Positions 1 through 6,900 of a DNA stretch of 7,876 nucleotides are shown one piece after another (within the stretch, counting starts at the first letter, position 1; each line of letters opens with the position of its first letter). The notes beneath the pieces are model-generated. The model saw only the letters and a list, made by a program, of their open reading frames with translations, did no database searches and was not told where the DNA came from. The stretch is taken from contig DDXB01000025.1 of assembly GCA_002347405.1 (NCBI GenBank), positions 1 to 7,876 on the forward strand, in the 5' to 3' direction. The translations under genes were made by a program, and so were the position numbers. The stretch comes from Rhodocyclaceae bacterium UBA2271. GTDB lineage: Bacteria > Pseudomonadota > Gammaproteobacteria > Burkholderiales > Rhodocyclaceae.

Positions 1-137
1 GGGGTCTTGTCGGCTCGCTGCGCTCGTTTATCACTGGGCGCTTCCATTGGCCGGGGAGCGGGTTGCGCCTGGCGGCGCGTGCCGCGTTTGCCTGGGGCGG
101 CCCGGCGCAAACGCTGTATTTTCGCCAAGGTCATGAC
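1..137. other. Upstream edge, no gene identified
   Basis: This GC-rich stretch precedes the b561 gene. Its frame is open from the window edge into that gene, but the translation (arginine- and alanine-rich) does not look like a family extension. I see no convincing promoter pair. The end of an upstream gene may lie outside the window. Confidence 0.4.
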
Positions 138-818
138 ATGAAGGCCTACGTCTGGGATCTCCCCACCCGGCTGTTCCACTGGTCGCTGGTCGCCTGCGTT
201 GTCGGCGCTTTCGTGACAGCAAATATCGGCGGCAACCTGATGGTCTGGCATGGCCGGCTGGGGCTGGCCATCTTCGGGCTGCTCGTCTTTCGCCTGATCT
301 GGGGCGTAATCGGATCGAGCTACGCGCGCTTCGCCGTCTTCGTGCGCGGCCCCAGGGCGATCCTCGCCTATCTGCTGGGCCGCTGGCGCGGTCTGGGACA
401 CAGTCCGCTCGGCGCACTTTCGGTGCTGGCCATGCTCGGCATGCTGTTCGCCCAGGCCATGACCGGCCTGTTCGCCAACGACGATATCGCCTACTCGGGC
501 TACCTTGCCAGCCGTGTCGACGCCGACCTGTCCGCCCGGATCACCTCCATCCACCGTCTGCTGGAAAAGCTGCTGATGGCACTCGTTGCCTTGCATATCG
601 GCGCGATCGCCTACTACGCCCGCGTGAAGAAGCAGAACCTCGTCAAGCCGATGCTGACCGGCTGGGCGGATGGACGTCCGGAATGGTCGGCCAAGGGCGG
701 CGGCCTTGCCGCTTTCCTTGTATCCCTGCTGATTGCCGCGCTGGCGGTCTGGGCCGCTTCCGGAGCATTGCAGCCACCCCCGCCGCCGCCACCTGCGACG
801 CAAGCGCCCGCTTTCTGA
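138..818 (+). CDS. Cytochrome b561-family di-heme membrane protein
   Basis: This is an inner-membrane b-type cytochrome of the bacterial cytochrome b561 / Ni-Fe-hydrogenase b-subunit family, 226 residues. Such proteins pass electrons between the quinone pool and periplasmic acceptors, often c-type cytochromes. The start typical of the family is seen (VWDLPTRLFHW, residues 5-15). Candidate heme-ligand histidines sit in helices at His14, His38 (WHGRLG), His139 (IHRLLEK) and His153 (LHIGAI), and GHSPLG at 87-92 is also family-typical. Four helices make the core. A fifth hydrophobic segment at about 188-209 is followed by a tail with seven consecutive prolines. I chose the ATG at 138 because AAGG lies 7 bases upstream and the protein then begins at the usual family position; the frame stays open upstream to a TTG at 63. 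It converges on the cytochrome c' gene, a plausible redox partner. The physiological partner is inferred. Confidence 0.9.
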   Translation: MKAYVWDLPTRLFHWSLVACVVGAFVTANIGGNLMVWHGRLGLAIFGLLVFRLIWGVIGSSYARFAVFVRGPRAILAYLLGRWRGLGHSPLGALSVLAMLGMLFAQAMTGLFANDDIAYSGYLASRVDADLSARITSIHRLLEKLLMALVALHIGAIAYYARVKKQNLVKPMLTGWADGRPEWSAKGGGLAAFLVSLLIAALAVWAASGALQPPPPPPPATQAPAF

Positions 819-849
819 AAGTCGGCGCTGGCAGGACGGCACAAACAAC

Positions 850-873
850 AACGGCCACCCTCGGGTGGCCGTT
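850..873. terminator. Bidirectional hairpin terminator between convergent genes
   Basis: An almost perfect inverted repeat, AACGGCCACCC / GGGTGGCCGTT, encloses a very short CTCG-type loop. It sits between the stop of the b561 gene (818) and the stop of the cytochrome c' gene (892). On the + strand it is followed by a short T-run (TTTGCTT). On the - strand it is followed by TTGTTTGT. The stem is strong and the T-tracts are weak to moderate, so it probably serves both convergent transcripts. Confidence 0.75.
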
Positions 874-891
874 TGCTTGAGCGGATAAGGC

Positions 892-1359
892 TCAGTCTTC
901 TTTTCTGAACTTGTCGTGACAAGCCTTGCAGGACTCGCCGAGCTTGCCGAATTGTGCCTTGACGGCGCCTGCGTCGCCACCGGCGGCAACCTTGGCCATC
1001 TCGTTGGCGGCGGCGTTGAAATTGCCGGCTATCTGGCCAAGGTCGGGGCTGCCGAAGAACTCGGACTTCAGGCGGGTTTCCTTCCAGCCCTTGCCCTTGT
1101 CCGAGCCCGGCTGAAACAGCGCACCCATTTTCGAGTTGGCAACGGCCTGGATGACGTTGGCCGCCTCGGCCACCTGATCCTTGTTGAACTGCCCATCGAC
1201 GTTGGCCTTGATGCGCGCCATGCTCCAGGCCATGGTGTGATAGGCCGACTGGCGCCAGCGGATTTGATCCTCCAGCTTGCCAACGGACTGGGCGAAGGTG
1301 ACGCCGGCCATGGCAATCAGCACACTGCCAGCAACGAGGTTTTTGAATGTTTTTTTCAT
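892..1359 (-). CDS. Cytochrome c' precursor (periplasmic, mono-heme)
   Basis: A 155-residue precursor of class II cytochrome c', a four-helix-bundle heme protein of the periplasm. Members bind NO and CO at a five-coordinate heme and protect against nitrosative stress. Residues 1-23 form a signal peptide (MKK, a hydrophobic core, then TFA before Gln24), so the mature protein is about 132 residues, a normal length. The C-terminal CKACH (144-148) gives the covalent heme cysteines and the proximal His148. The N-terminal RQSA at 36-39 matches the conserved helix-1 motif. The residue after it, which lines the distal heme face, is Tyr40 (Tyr17 of the mature protein), where Alcaligenes cytochrome c' has Leu. 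I chose the ATG at 1359 because AAAGGAG lies 6 bases upstream and the signal peptide starts there. An in-frame TTG-type start further upstream (1461) would add 34 residues and spoil the signal peptide. It is convergent with the b561 gene. Confidence 0.93.
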   Translation of the reverse strand: MKKTFKNLVAGSVLIAMAGVTFAQSVGKLEDQIRWRQSAYHTMAWSMARIKANVDGQFNKDQVAEAANVIQAVANSKMGALFQPGSDKGKGWKETRLKSEFFGSPDLGQIAGNFNAAANEMAKVAAGGDAGAVKAQFGKLGESCKACHDKFRKED

Positions 1360-1365
1360 GGTTTT

Positions 1366-1372
1366 CTCCTTT
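1366..1372 (-). promoter_or_regulatory. Strong ribosome binding site of the cytochrome c' gene
   Basis: Read on the - strand this is AAAGGAG, 6 bases before the ATG at 1359. It decides the start of the cytochrome c' gene against longer alternatives in the same frame. I saw no convincing -35/-10 pair in the 82-base gap up to the preceding gene, although TTGACG is present near 1435. Confidence 0.8.
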
Positions 1373-1441
1373 GGGATTTTGAAACGCATAAAGCAGACTG
1401 GGCGATACCGGCCTTCTCTGTATACGCGGCCAGCGTCAAGT

Positions 1442-1768
1442 TTATTCCATACCGGAAGCAAAAATCTGCTTGACGCGCAACTGGCCGTTCTGTGTAACCA
1501 AAGTCACCAAGCGGTCGATGTTGGGATGCTTGCCAGGATTGGCCAGGGCATCCGCGGTGTGCTCGGCATAGAGTTCGAGGCCTTTTTTCGCTGCCTCGAC
1601 GGTAATGGCGCCAAACAGTTGTGCCAGGTGGTTGTAAACCGCCAGCGAGCCGGTCTGGCCAGCCTTGTTTTCGATGGTGGCGACAACATTACCGTCAGGG
1701 TCGATCAGTTGCAGCGCCGCCAGGTGCGACACCTTCGGTAATTGCTTGAGGTTCTCGGCGAAAGACAT
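1442..1768 (-). CDS. Small conserved protein, probably DUF2322 family
   Basis: A 108-residue soluble protein with no signal peptide, membrane helix or cysteine. From memory it resembles the proteobacterial DUF2322 family: the N-terminal MSFAENLKQLPKVSHL, the central YNHLAQLFG, and AEHTADALANPGKHPNIDRL fit that pattern. Its function is unknown. Residues 19-35 (LQLIDPDGNVVATIENK) look like a beta-hairpin, and the C-terminal half looks helical. The ATG at 1768 shares its A with the TGA stop of purB (TGATG), and only a weak AAAGG lies upstream, so translation is probably coupled to purB. The product may be needed in proportion to PurB or may simply ride on its transcript. The family call is from memory and needs a profile search. 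That this is a real gene is well supported by the coupling and the protein-like composition. Confidence 0.8.
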   Translation of the reverse strand: MSFAENLKQLPKVSHLAALQLIDPDGNVVATIENKAGQTGSLAVYNHLAQLFGAITVEAAKKGLELYAEHTADALANPGKHPNIDRLVTLVTQNGQLRVKQIFASGME

Positions 1769-3144
1769 CAGATTGCCTTTGCCAGTTCGATGGCCTTGCC
1801 GATATAGCTGCCCGGGGTCATCGCGAGCAGACGTTCCCTGTCGGCTGCGGGAATCGCCAGGCCACCGATAAAGGCGCGCAAGGCAGCCGGCTCGATGCCC
1901 TTGCCGCGTGTCAGCTCCTTCAGTTGCTCATAGGGGTTGGCGATGCCGTAACGCCGCATCACCGTCTGGACCGGCTCGGCGAGCACTTCCCAGCAATTGT
2001 CGAGGTCTTCGGCCAGGCGTGCCGGGTTGGCTTCGAGTTTGTTGAGGCCGCGCAGCGTCGAATCGTAGGCCAACACCACATAACCGAAAGCCACGCCCAT
2101 GTTGCGCAAGACCGTCGAGTCGGTCAGGTCGCGCTGCAGGCGCGAGATCGGCAGTTTTTCGGAAAGATGGCGCAACACCGCATTGGCCATGCCGAGGTTG
2201 CCCTCGGAATTCTCGAAGTCGATCGGGTTGACCTTGTGCGGCATGGTCGATGAGCCGATTTCCCCCGCCTTGGTCTTCTGCTTGAAGTAGCCCATTGAAA
2301 TGTATTGCCAGATGTCGCGGTCGGCGTCGATGAGGATGGTGTTGGCGCGCGCCATGGCGTCGAACAGTTCGGCCATCGCGTCGTGCGGCTCGATCTGGAT
2401 GGTGTAGGGATTGAAGGCCAGGCCGAGCGATTCGATGAAGCGGCGGGCGAAAGCTTCCCAATCGAGGTCCGGATAGGCCGCCATGTGCGCGTTGTAATTG
2501 CCGACCGCACCATTGAACTTCGCCAGCAGGTTGACCTCGGCAATGCGGGCGCGGGCCCGGATCAGCCGCGCGGCGACGTTGGCCATCTCCTTGCCCAGTG
2601 TGGTCGGCGTCGCCGGTTGGCCGTGGGTGCGTGCCAGCATCGGCAACTCGGCCAGTTCGTGGGCCAGTGTGCGGAAACGCTCGATGACGCGATCCAGTCC
2701 CGGCAGCAGGATCTGGGCGCGTGCATCGCTCAACATCAGCGCATGGGAGGTGTTGTTGATGTCCTCCGAGGTGCAGCCAAAGTGAATGAATTCAGACACC
2801 CGCATCACTTCCGGATTGTTCTTGAAGCGTTCCTTCAACCAGTACTCGACAGCCTTGACGTCATGGTTGGTGACCGCCTCGATCTGCTTGATGGCCGCGG
2901 CATCCGTCACGGCAAAACCCGAAACGACCAAGTCGAGTTCGGCAAGTGTCTCTGCGGAAAATGCCGGCACCTCGGCAATTTCCGGGGCAACGGCAAGCGC
3001 CTTCAACCACTCGACTTCAACGCGGATGCGGTTTCTGACCAGGCCATACTCGGAAAAATGCGCGCGTAACGGCTCGACCTTGGGGGCATAACGGCCGTCG
3101 AGTGGGGACAAGGCGGTCAGGGCTGTCAGACTGGATGAATTCAT
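1768..3144 (-). CDS. purB: Adenylosuccinate lyase
   Basis: This cytosolic enzyme of purine synthesis cleaves fumarate from SAICAR (giving AICAR) and from adenylosuccinate (giving AMP). The 458 residues match the ~456 of E. coli PurB. Seen: PLDGRY at 14-19; TSEDINN at 125-131; RTHGQPATP at 172-180, with His174 as the likely counterpart of the E. coli catalytic His171; and the fumarase/aspartase-superfamily signature loop GSSTMPHKVNP at 297-307, with Ser298 matching the catalytic Ser295 of E. coli. All catalytic elements are intact. I chose the ATG at 3144, with GAGG about 9 bases upstream; an in-frame TTG at 3165 would add seven unlikely residues. It is the first gene of a - strand unit with the small DUF2322-like gene, which overlaps its stop by one base. 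It is divergent from the arsenate-reductase-like operon. Confidence 0.98.
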   Translation of the reverse strand: MNSSSLTALTALSPLDGRYAPKVEPLRAHFSEYGLVRNRIRVEVEWLKALAVAPEIAEVPAFSAETLAELDLVVSGFAVTDAAAIKQIEAVTNHDVKAVEYWLKERFKNNPEVMRVSEFIHFGCTSEDINNTSHALMLSDARAQILLPGLDRVIERFRTLAHELAELPMLARTHGQPATPTTLGKEMANVAARLIRARARIAEVNLLAKFNGAVGNYNAHMAAYPDLDWEAFARRFIESLGLAFNPYTIQIEPHDAMAELFDAMARANTILIDADRDIWQYISMGYFKQKTKAGEIGSSTMPHKVNPIDFENSEGNLGMANAVLRHLSEKLPISRLQRDLTDSTVLRNMGVAFGYVVLAYDSTLRGLNKLEANPARLAEDLDNCWEVLAEPVQTVMRRYGIANPYEQLKELTRGKGIEPAALRAFIGGLAIPAADRERLLAMTPGSYIGKAIELAKAI

Positions 3145-3155
3145 GGCAGTTGCCT

Positions 3156-3170
3156 CAGGCTGCAAGCCTG
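3156..3170 (-). repeat. Small inverted repeat in the purB leader
   Basis: CAGGC and GCCTG are separated by five bases, just upstream of the purB ribosome binding site. A transcript starting near 3183 would carry it as a 5-bp hairpin. It does not resemble the PurR operator I know from E. coli. It could modulate translation or be incidental. Confidence 0.3.
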
Positions 3171-3189
3171 CGGGGGAATGGAAAAGATG

Positions 3190-3198
3190 ATTTTATCA
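3190..3198 (-). promoter_or_regulatory. Candidate extended -10 promoter for purB
   Basis: The - strand reads TGATAAAAT, that is TGn followed by TAAAAT, an extended -10 element. A transcript would begin near 3183 and give a leader of about 40 bases before the purB ATG. I see no good -35 at 16-18 bases, which an extended -10 can tolerate. This is by eye only. Confidence 0.4.
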
Positions 3199-3228
3199 GG
3201 CCACCTTCAGCACACCTACCGCAAGTTG

Positions 3229-3243
3229 ATACTTCGGTATAGT
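3229..3243 (+). promoter_or_regulatory. Candidate -10 element and cUUCGg hairpin before the ArsC-like gene
   Basis: ATAC-TTCG-GTAT (3229-3240) is a perfect 4-bp stem closed by the very stable C(UUCG)G tetraloop. Overlapping it, TATAGT at 3238-3243 resembles a -10 box. A start 7 bases downstream would fall on the A of the ATG at 3250, giving a leaderless message. That fits the absence of a good ribosome binding site there. The -35 region is poor. The hairpin would be transcribed only if the real promoter lies further upstream, so the two readings exclude each other. Confidence 0.35.
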
Positions 3244-3249
3244 GAGCGG

Positions 3250-3939
3250 ATGGACATACAGTTGATCGCCCGGTCGGACTGCCCTGAGGCTGAGGAGTTG
3301 CAGGCCTCTGTTGCACAGGCCATGCAGGCGCTGGGCATCCCCCCCGACGTACCACTCCGGGCGAGTGAGGCATCCGCTGACCCGTGCCTGCAACTGTTGG
3401 TCAATGGCACGCCGGTCTGCCCCTGCTTTCCATCAAAGAAGGCCGAGGCCTGTCCGACCTGTGGCGAGATTCACGACAATCCTGATCGAGAAATCATTCG
3501 CTGGCATCTTGCCGAGGCGCTCGGGCGCAAGACCGTCCTGTTTCTCTGTTCGGGCAATGCGGTGCGCTCACAGATGGCCGAAGCCATTGTCAATCATGTG
3601 CTTGGCGATAAATGGGCGGCGTTTTCTGGCGGCATCTTTCCCATGACGCTCTGGAAACCGGTCGTCCAGGTATTGAAGGAGATCGGCATCGATGCGCGTG
3701 GCCGGCAGTCCAAGCATATCGAGCTGTTTCTCGGCTGCCACTTTGACATCATCATTTCCCTGTGCTCGAAGTCCGATGACTTCTGCACGGCCTTCCCCGG
3801 CCAGGGCGTGCGCAAGCACATGCCGTTTGAAGATCCGGTGACCAGCCCCTTCTTCGGCGTCGGCGACCTCGGCCGGACGCGGGACCTGCGCAATGACATG
3901 AGAGACTCGATTTGCCAGTATCTGGGAGATATCCCGTGA
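3250..3939 (+). CDS. Thioredoxin-like domain fused to ArsC-type arsenate reductase / LMW phosphatase
   Basis: A 229-residue cytosolic protein of two parts. Residues 94-229 match thioredoxin-coupled arsenate reductase (pI258 ArsC type, low-molecular-weight phosphatase fold). The P-loop CSGNAVRSQMAE begins at Cys100, with Asn103, Arg106 and Ser107. Cys172 and Cys179 sit 72 and 79 residues after Cys100, the same spacing as Cys10, Cys82 and Cys89 of pI258 ArsC. Asp195-Pro196 matches the general-acid Asp105. Residues 1-93 are an extra domain: a beta-alpha start (MDIQLIARSDCPEAEEL), LLVNGTPV at 49-56 resembling the end of a thioredoxin fold, then four cysteines at 57, 59, 68 and 71 (CPC, CPTC) that could bind a metal. 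The ATG at 3250 has a weak upstream signal; in-frame ATGs at 3178 and 3187 are possible but add unlike residues. The stop overlaps the next gene. Arsenate reduction is inferred from the residues; protein or small-molecule phosphatase activity is the alternative. Confidence 0.88.
   Translation: MDIQLIARSDCPEAEELQASVAQAMQALGIPPDVPLRASEASADPCLQLLVNGTPVCPCFPSKKAEACPTCGEIHDNPDREIIRWHLAEALGRKTVLFLCSGNAVRSQMAEAIVNHVLGDKWAAFSGGIFPMTLWKPVVQVLKEIGIDARGRQSKHIELFLGCHFDIIISLCSKSDDFCTAFPGQGVRKHMPFEDPVTSPFFGVGDLGRTRDLRNDMRDSICQYLGDIP
3924..3928 (+). promoter_or_regulatory. Ribosome binding site setting the GTG start of the dikinase-like gene
   Basis: GGGAG lies 7 bases before GTG at 3936, inside the end of the ArsC-like gene. 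The GTG overlaps that gene's TGA (GTGA, 3936-3939), a classic coupling arrangement. It supports GTG over the in-frame TTG at 3912. Confidence 0.8.
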
Positions 3940-6900
3940 GTATTTTCGACATTTTCTCCGGGAAAAATGCCGGCTCGCAGCTCTCAACCCCCGATGAAGA
4001 ACACCGCGCCAAGTACCAGCACTTCAGGACCCTGCTCAACCATAACCACGACGCCCTGCTGCTCATGGCCGAAATGGAGCAGCTTTACTTCAGCGGGCAC
4101 CCCTTCGACGCGGGAACACTGAAGCGGAATTACACCAGTCTGTTTGAGCATGTGCTGGGGCTGGCCACGGCCCTTGACGCGCTGTCAGCCGGCCGCTTTC
4201 CAGCCTTGACCGATGTCTGCCGGACCATCGATGCCAACATCGCCGCAGCGCTAACACCCCGCGCAATCAGCCTGTCAGGTGACATGGTTCTGCCTTTGGA
4301 ACGCGTCACCCCGGACATGCATGGACTGGCGGGGCCGAAAGCCGTCAATCTTGCCGTAATGAAGAACGTGCTGAAGCTTCCGGTCCCCGACGGATTCATC
4401 ATTACCGCAGAGGCAACCGCGCGCTTTCTTGAAGAAAGTGGTCTGCACGACAAAATTCGGGCGGGGCTGACGCGGATATCGCCTGCAGACCTTGCGGAAC
4501 TTGAAACCGGCAGTGCGGCAATCCGCCAGATGGTGCTTGAGGTAGAAGTGCCGCAGAGGATCGCCACCACGATCATCGAGTCCTATGCGGCGCTGGAGGC
4601 AAAAACACATCCGGGCGTCAGGATATCGGTCAGAAGCAGCGCGGTTCGCGAGGATACCGAGGCGAGCTTTGCCGGACAGTATGCGACCGTATTGAATGTC
4701 ACGCGCGCTGGCTTGCTCGATGCTTTCAAGGAGGTCGTGGCGAGCAAATACTCACCGCGCGCCATCGCGTACCGGCAACAGCTTGGCCTTGAAGATGAAG
4801 ATACGCCGATGTGCGTCATCGGTCTGGTCATGGTTGACGCCCAGGCCAGCGGCGTCATGTACACGGTCGACCCGGCAACCCTCGACACCACTCACGTCAA
4901 GATCAGTTCGCTCTGGGGTCTGGGTGAACAACTCGTCGGTGGTGATGCAGCAGCTGACGCCTTTCTGGTCCGGAAAGATAGCGGCGAGATAAGCGACCGG
5001 CAGATTGCCGAAAAAGCCGCAATGCTGATAGCCCTCTCCGGCGGCGGCACCCTCCTTGAAGATACCGGCCTGGCCAAGCAGACCTCCCCCTCACTGACGG
5101 ATGAAACCTTGCGCCAGCTGTGCGCCAGCGGCGTGCAGATCGAAGACCATTATCAAACATCGCAGGACATCGAATGGGCGATTGACGCAGACCATCGACT
5201 CTTCTTTCTCCAGACGCGCCCGTTGCATCTGGCGACCAAGGCCCGCGACCTGCCGACCGAAGATTTGTCCGGCCTGGAGAACATCCTGTCCGCTGGCATC
5301 GCGGCGTCATATGGCGTCACCTCCGGTCATGTGTTCATCGCCAAAGACGAGCGGCAACTGTCAGCCATCCCTGACCATGCCGTTCTGGTGACCCGGACTG
5401 CCTCGCCAAGTTACGCGACCGTAATGGGACGGATCAACGGCCTCATCACCGACGTCGGCAGCATCACCAGCCACCTCTCTTCGGTGGCGCGCGAGTTCGG
5501 CATCCCTGCCATCATGAACGCCGGAACTGCCACCAGGGTTCTGACGGATGGGGAATTTGTCACCCTGTCCGCAGATACGCAGGTCGCGGTTTATCGTGGT
5601 GTTGTCGAGCAACTCGGCGGACGCATGCGACCGACGAAGAAGCTGATTGTGGATAGCCCGGTCCATGGCAAATTGAGGGCCATGCTGGATCACATTTCCC
5701 CGCTCAATCTAACCAACCCGGATGCGTCCTCCTTTACCGCCGAGGGATGCAAGTCGTTTCACGATGTGATCCGGTTTTGCCACGAACATTCCATGCGGGA
5801 AATGTTCGGCATTTCCTCGGCGGCGGAAGGTGCGAGTGCATCAATAAAGATTACTTCGCACATTCCGCTGGTGATTTATGCAATCGATCTGGGTGGCGGG
5901 CTGAAAGATCCTGCGGCGTCACGCAAGACAGCAGTTCCAGAGGATATCGATTCACTACCGATGAAGGCCATCTGGCAGGGCTTTACGCATCCCGGGATCA
6001 ATTGGGCCGGTACCGTAAATTTCGATGCCGGCAAATTCATGACCATCATGGCCTCGCTCGCCACCTCGGAACTCGGCCCTGCGCCCGGTGGCGACAGCTA
6101 CGTCCTGCTGTCAAGGGACTACATGAATTTCAGTGCAAAATTCGGCTATCACTTTGCGACGATTGATGCCCTCTGCGGCAGCGAGGCGAATCACAATTAC
6201 GTTTCCCTGCAATTTGCCGGTGGTGCCGGCAGCTATTTTGGCCGGTCGCTGCGCATCCGGTTTCTCGGCACGGTACTTGAACGACTCGGCTTTCAGATCA
6301 ATCTGCAGGGCGACCTGCTGGAGGCCTCGTTCAACCGGCACGATCAGGAGTCGACGCAGGAAGCACTCGATCAGCTCGGCAGACTGCTGGCCACCAGCCG
6401 TTTGCTTGATATGACGCTGTCAAATCAGGACTCGGTCGACACGCTTGCCGAGTCCTTCTTTGAAGGCGACTACGACTTCCTGCGGCCATTCGATGCCAAT
6501 CAACCTGAAGGCTTTTTTACCCAGCTCGGCCATTGGCAACGCCGCGCAGTCGACAACACGACCTGCCTTTTCCAGGATGGCAAGGTGTGGCAGGGCCCCG
6601 TAACGGGGGCCATTTCCGGAATCATCGGCAAAACACTCGGGGTTTCGTACCATGACTTCCTTGACACCATTGGGGCGTACTACTATTTTCCGCTGGCGAT
6701 TGCCAAGAACGGCGAGATGGGAAATGGCCGCATCCAGGTAGATGTGAAACCGGAGAGCGGCAATATCGATCGCGCGGGCGGGGTCATTTTCGGCCTCAGA
6801 AACGCCGCAAACTATTTTGTTTTCCGCATCAACGCCCTTGAAGACAACGCCATACTGTTCGAGTTTGTCAATAACAAGCGCTTGCAGCGGAAATCCCTGG

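Noticed and set aside
1385..1440. Promoter for cytochrome c' (TTGACG and TATACA on the - strand)
   Set aside because: The two hexamers are only about 9 bases apart, too close for a sigma-70 promoter, and no better -10 pairs with TTGACG.
916..1473. 185-residue open frame on the + strand
   Set aside because: It is antisense to cytochrome c', which has a signal peptide, CKACH and a strong ribosome binding site on the other strand.
2305..3069. 254-residue open frame on the + strand
   Set aside because: It lies antisense inside purB, whose catalytic motifs are all intact. Its translation is a low-complexity mirror of purB codons.
3178..3249. 24-residue N-terminal extension of the ArsC-like protein
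   Set aside because: The extension is unlike the beta-alpha start beginning at MDIQLIARSD and covers the probable promoter region, so I favour the ATG at 3250; it is not excluded.
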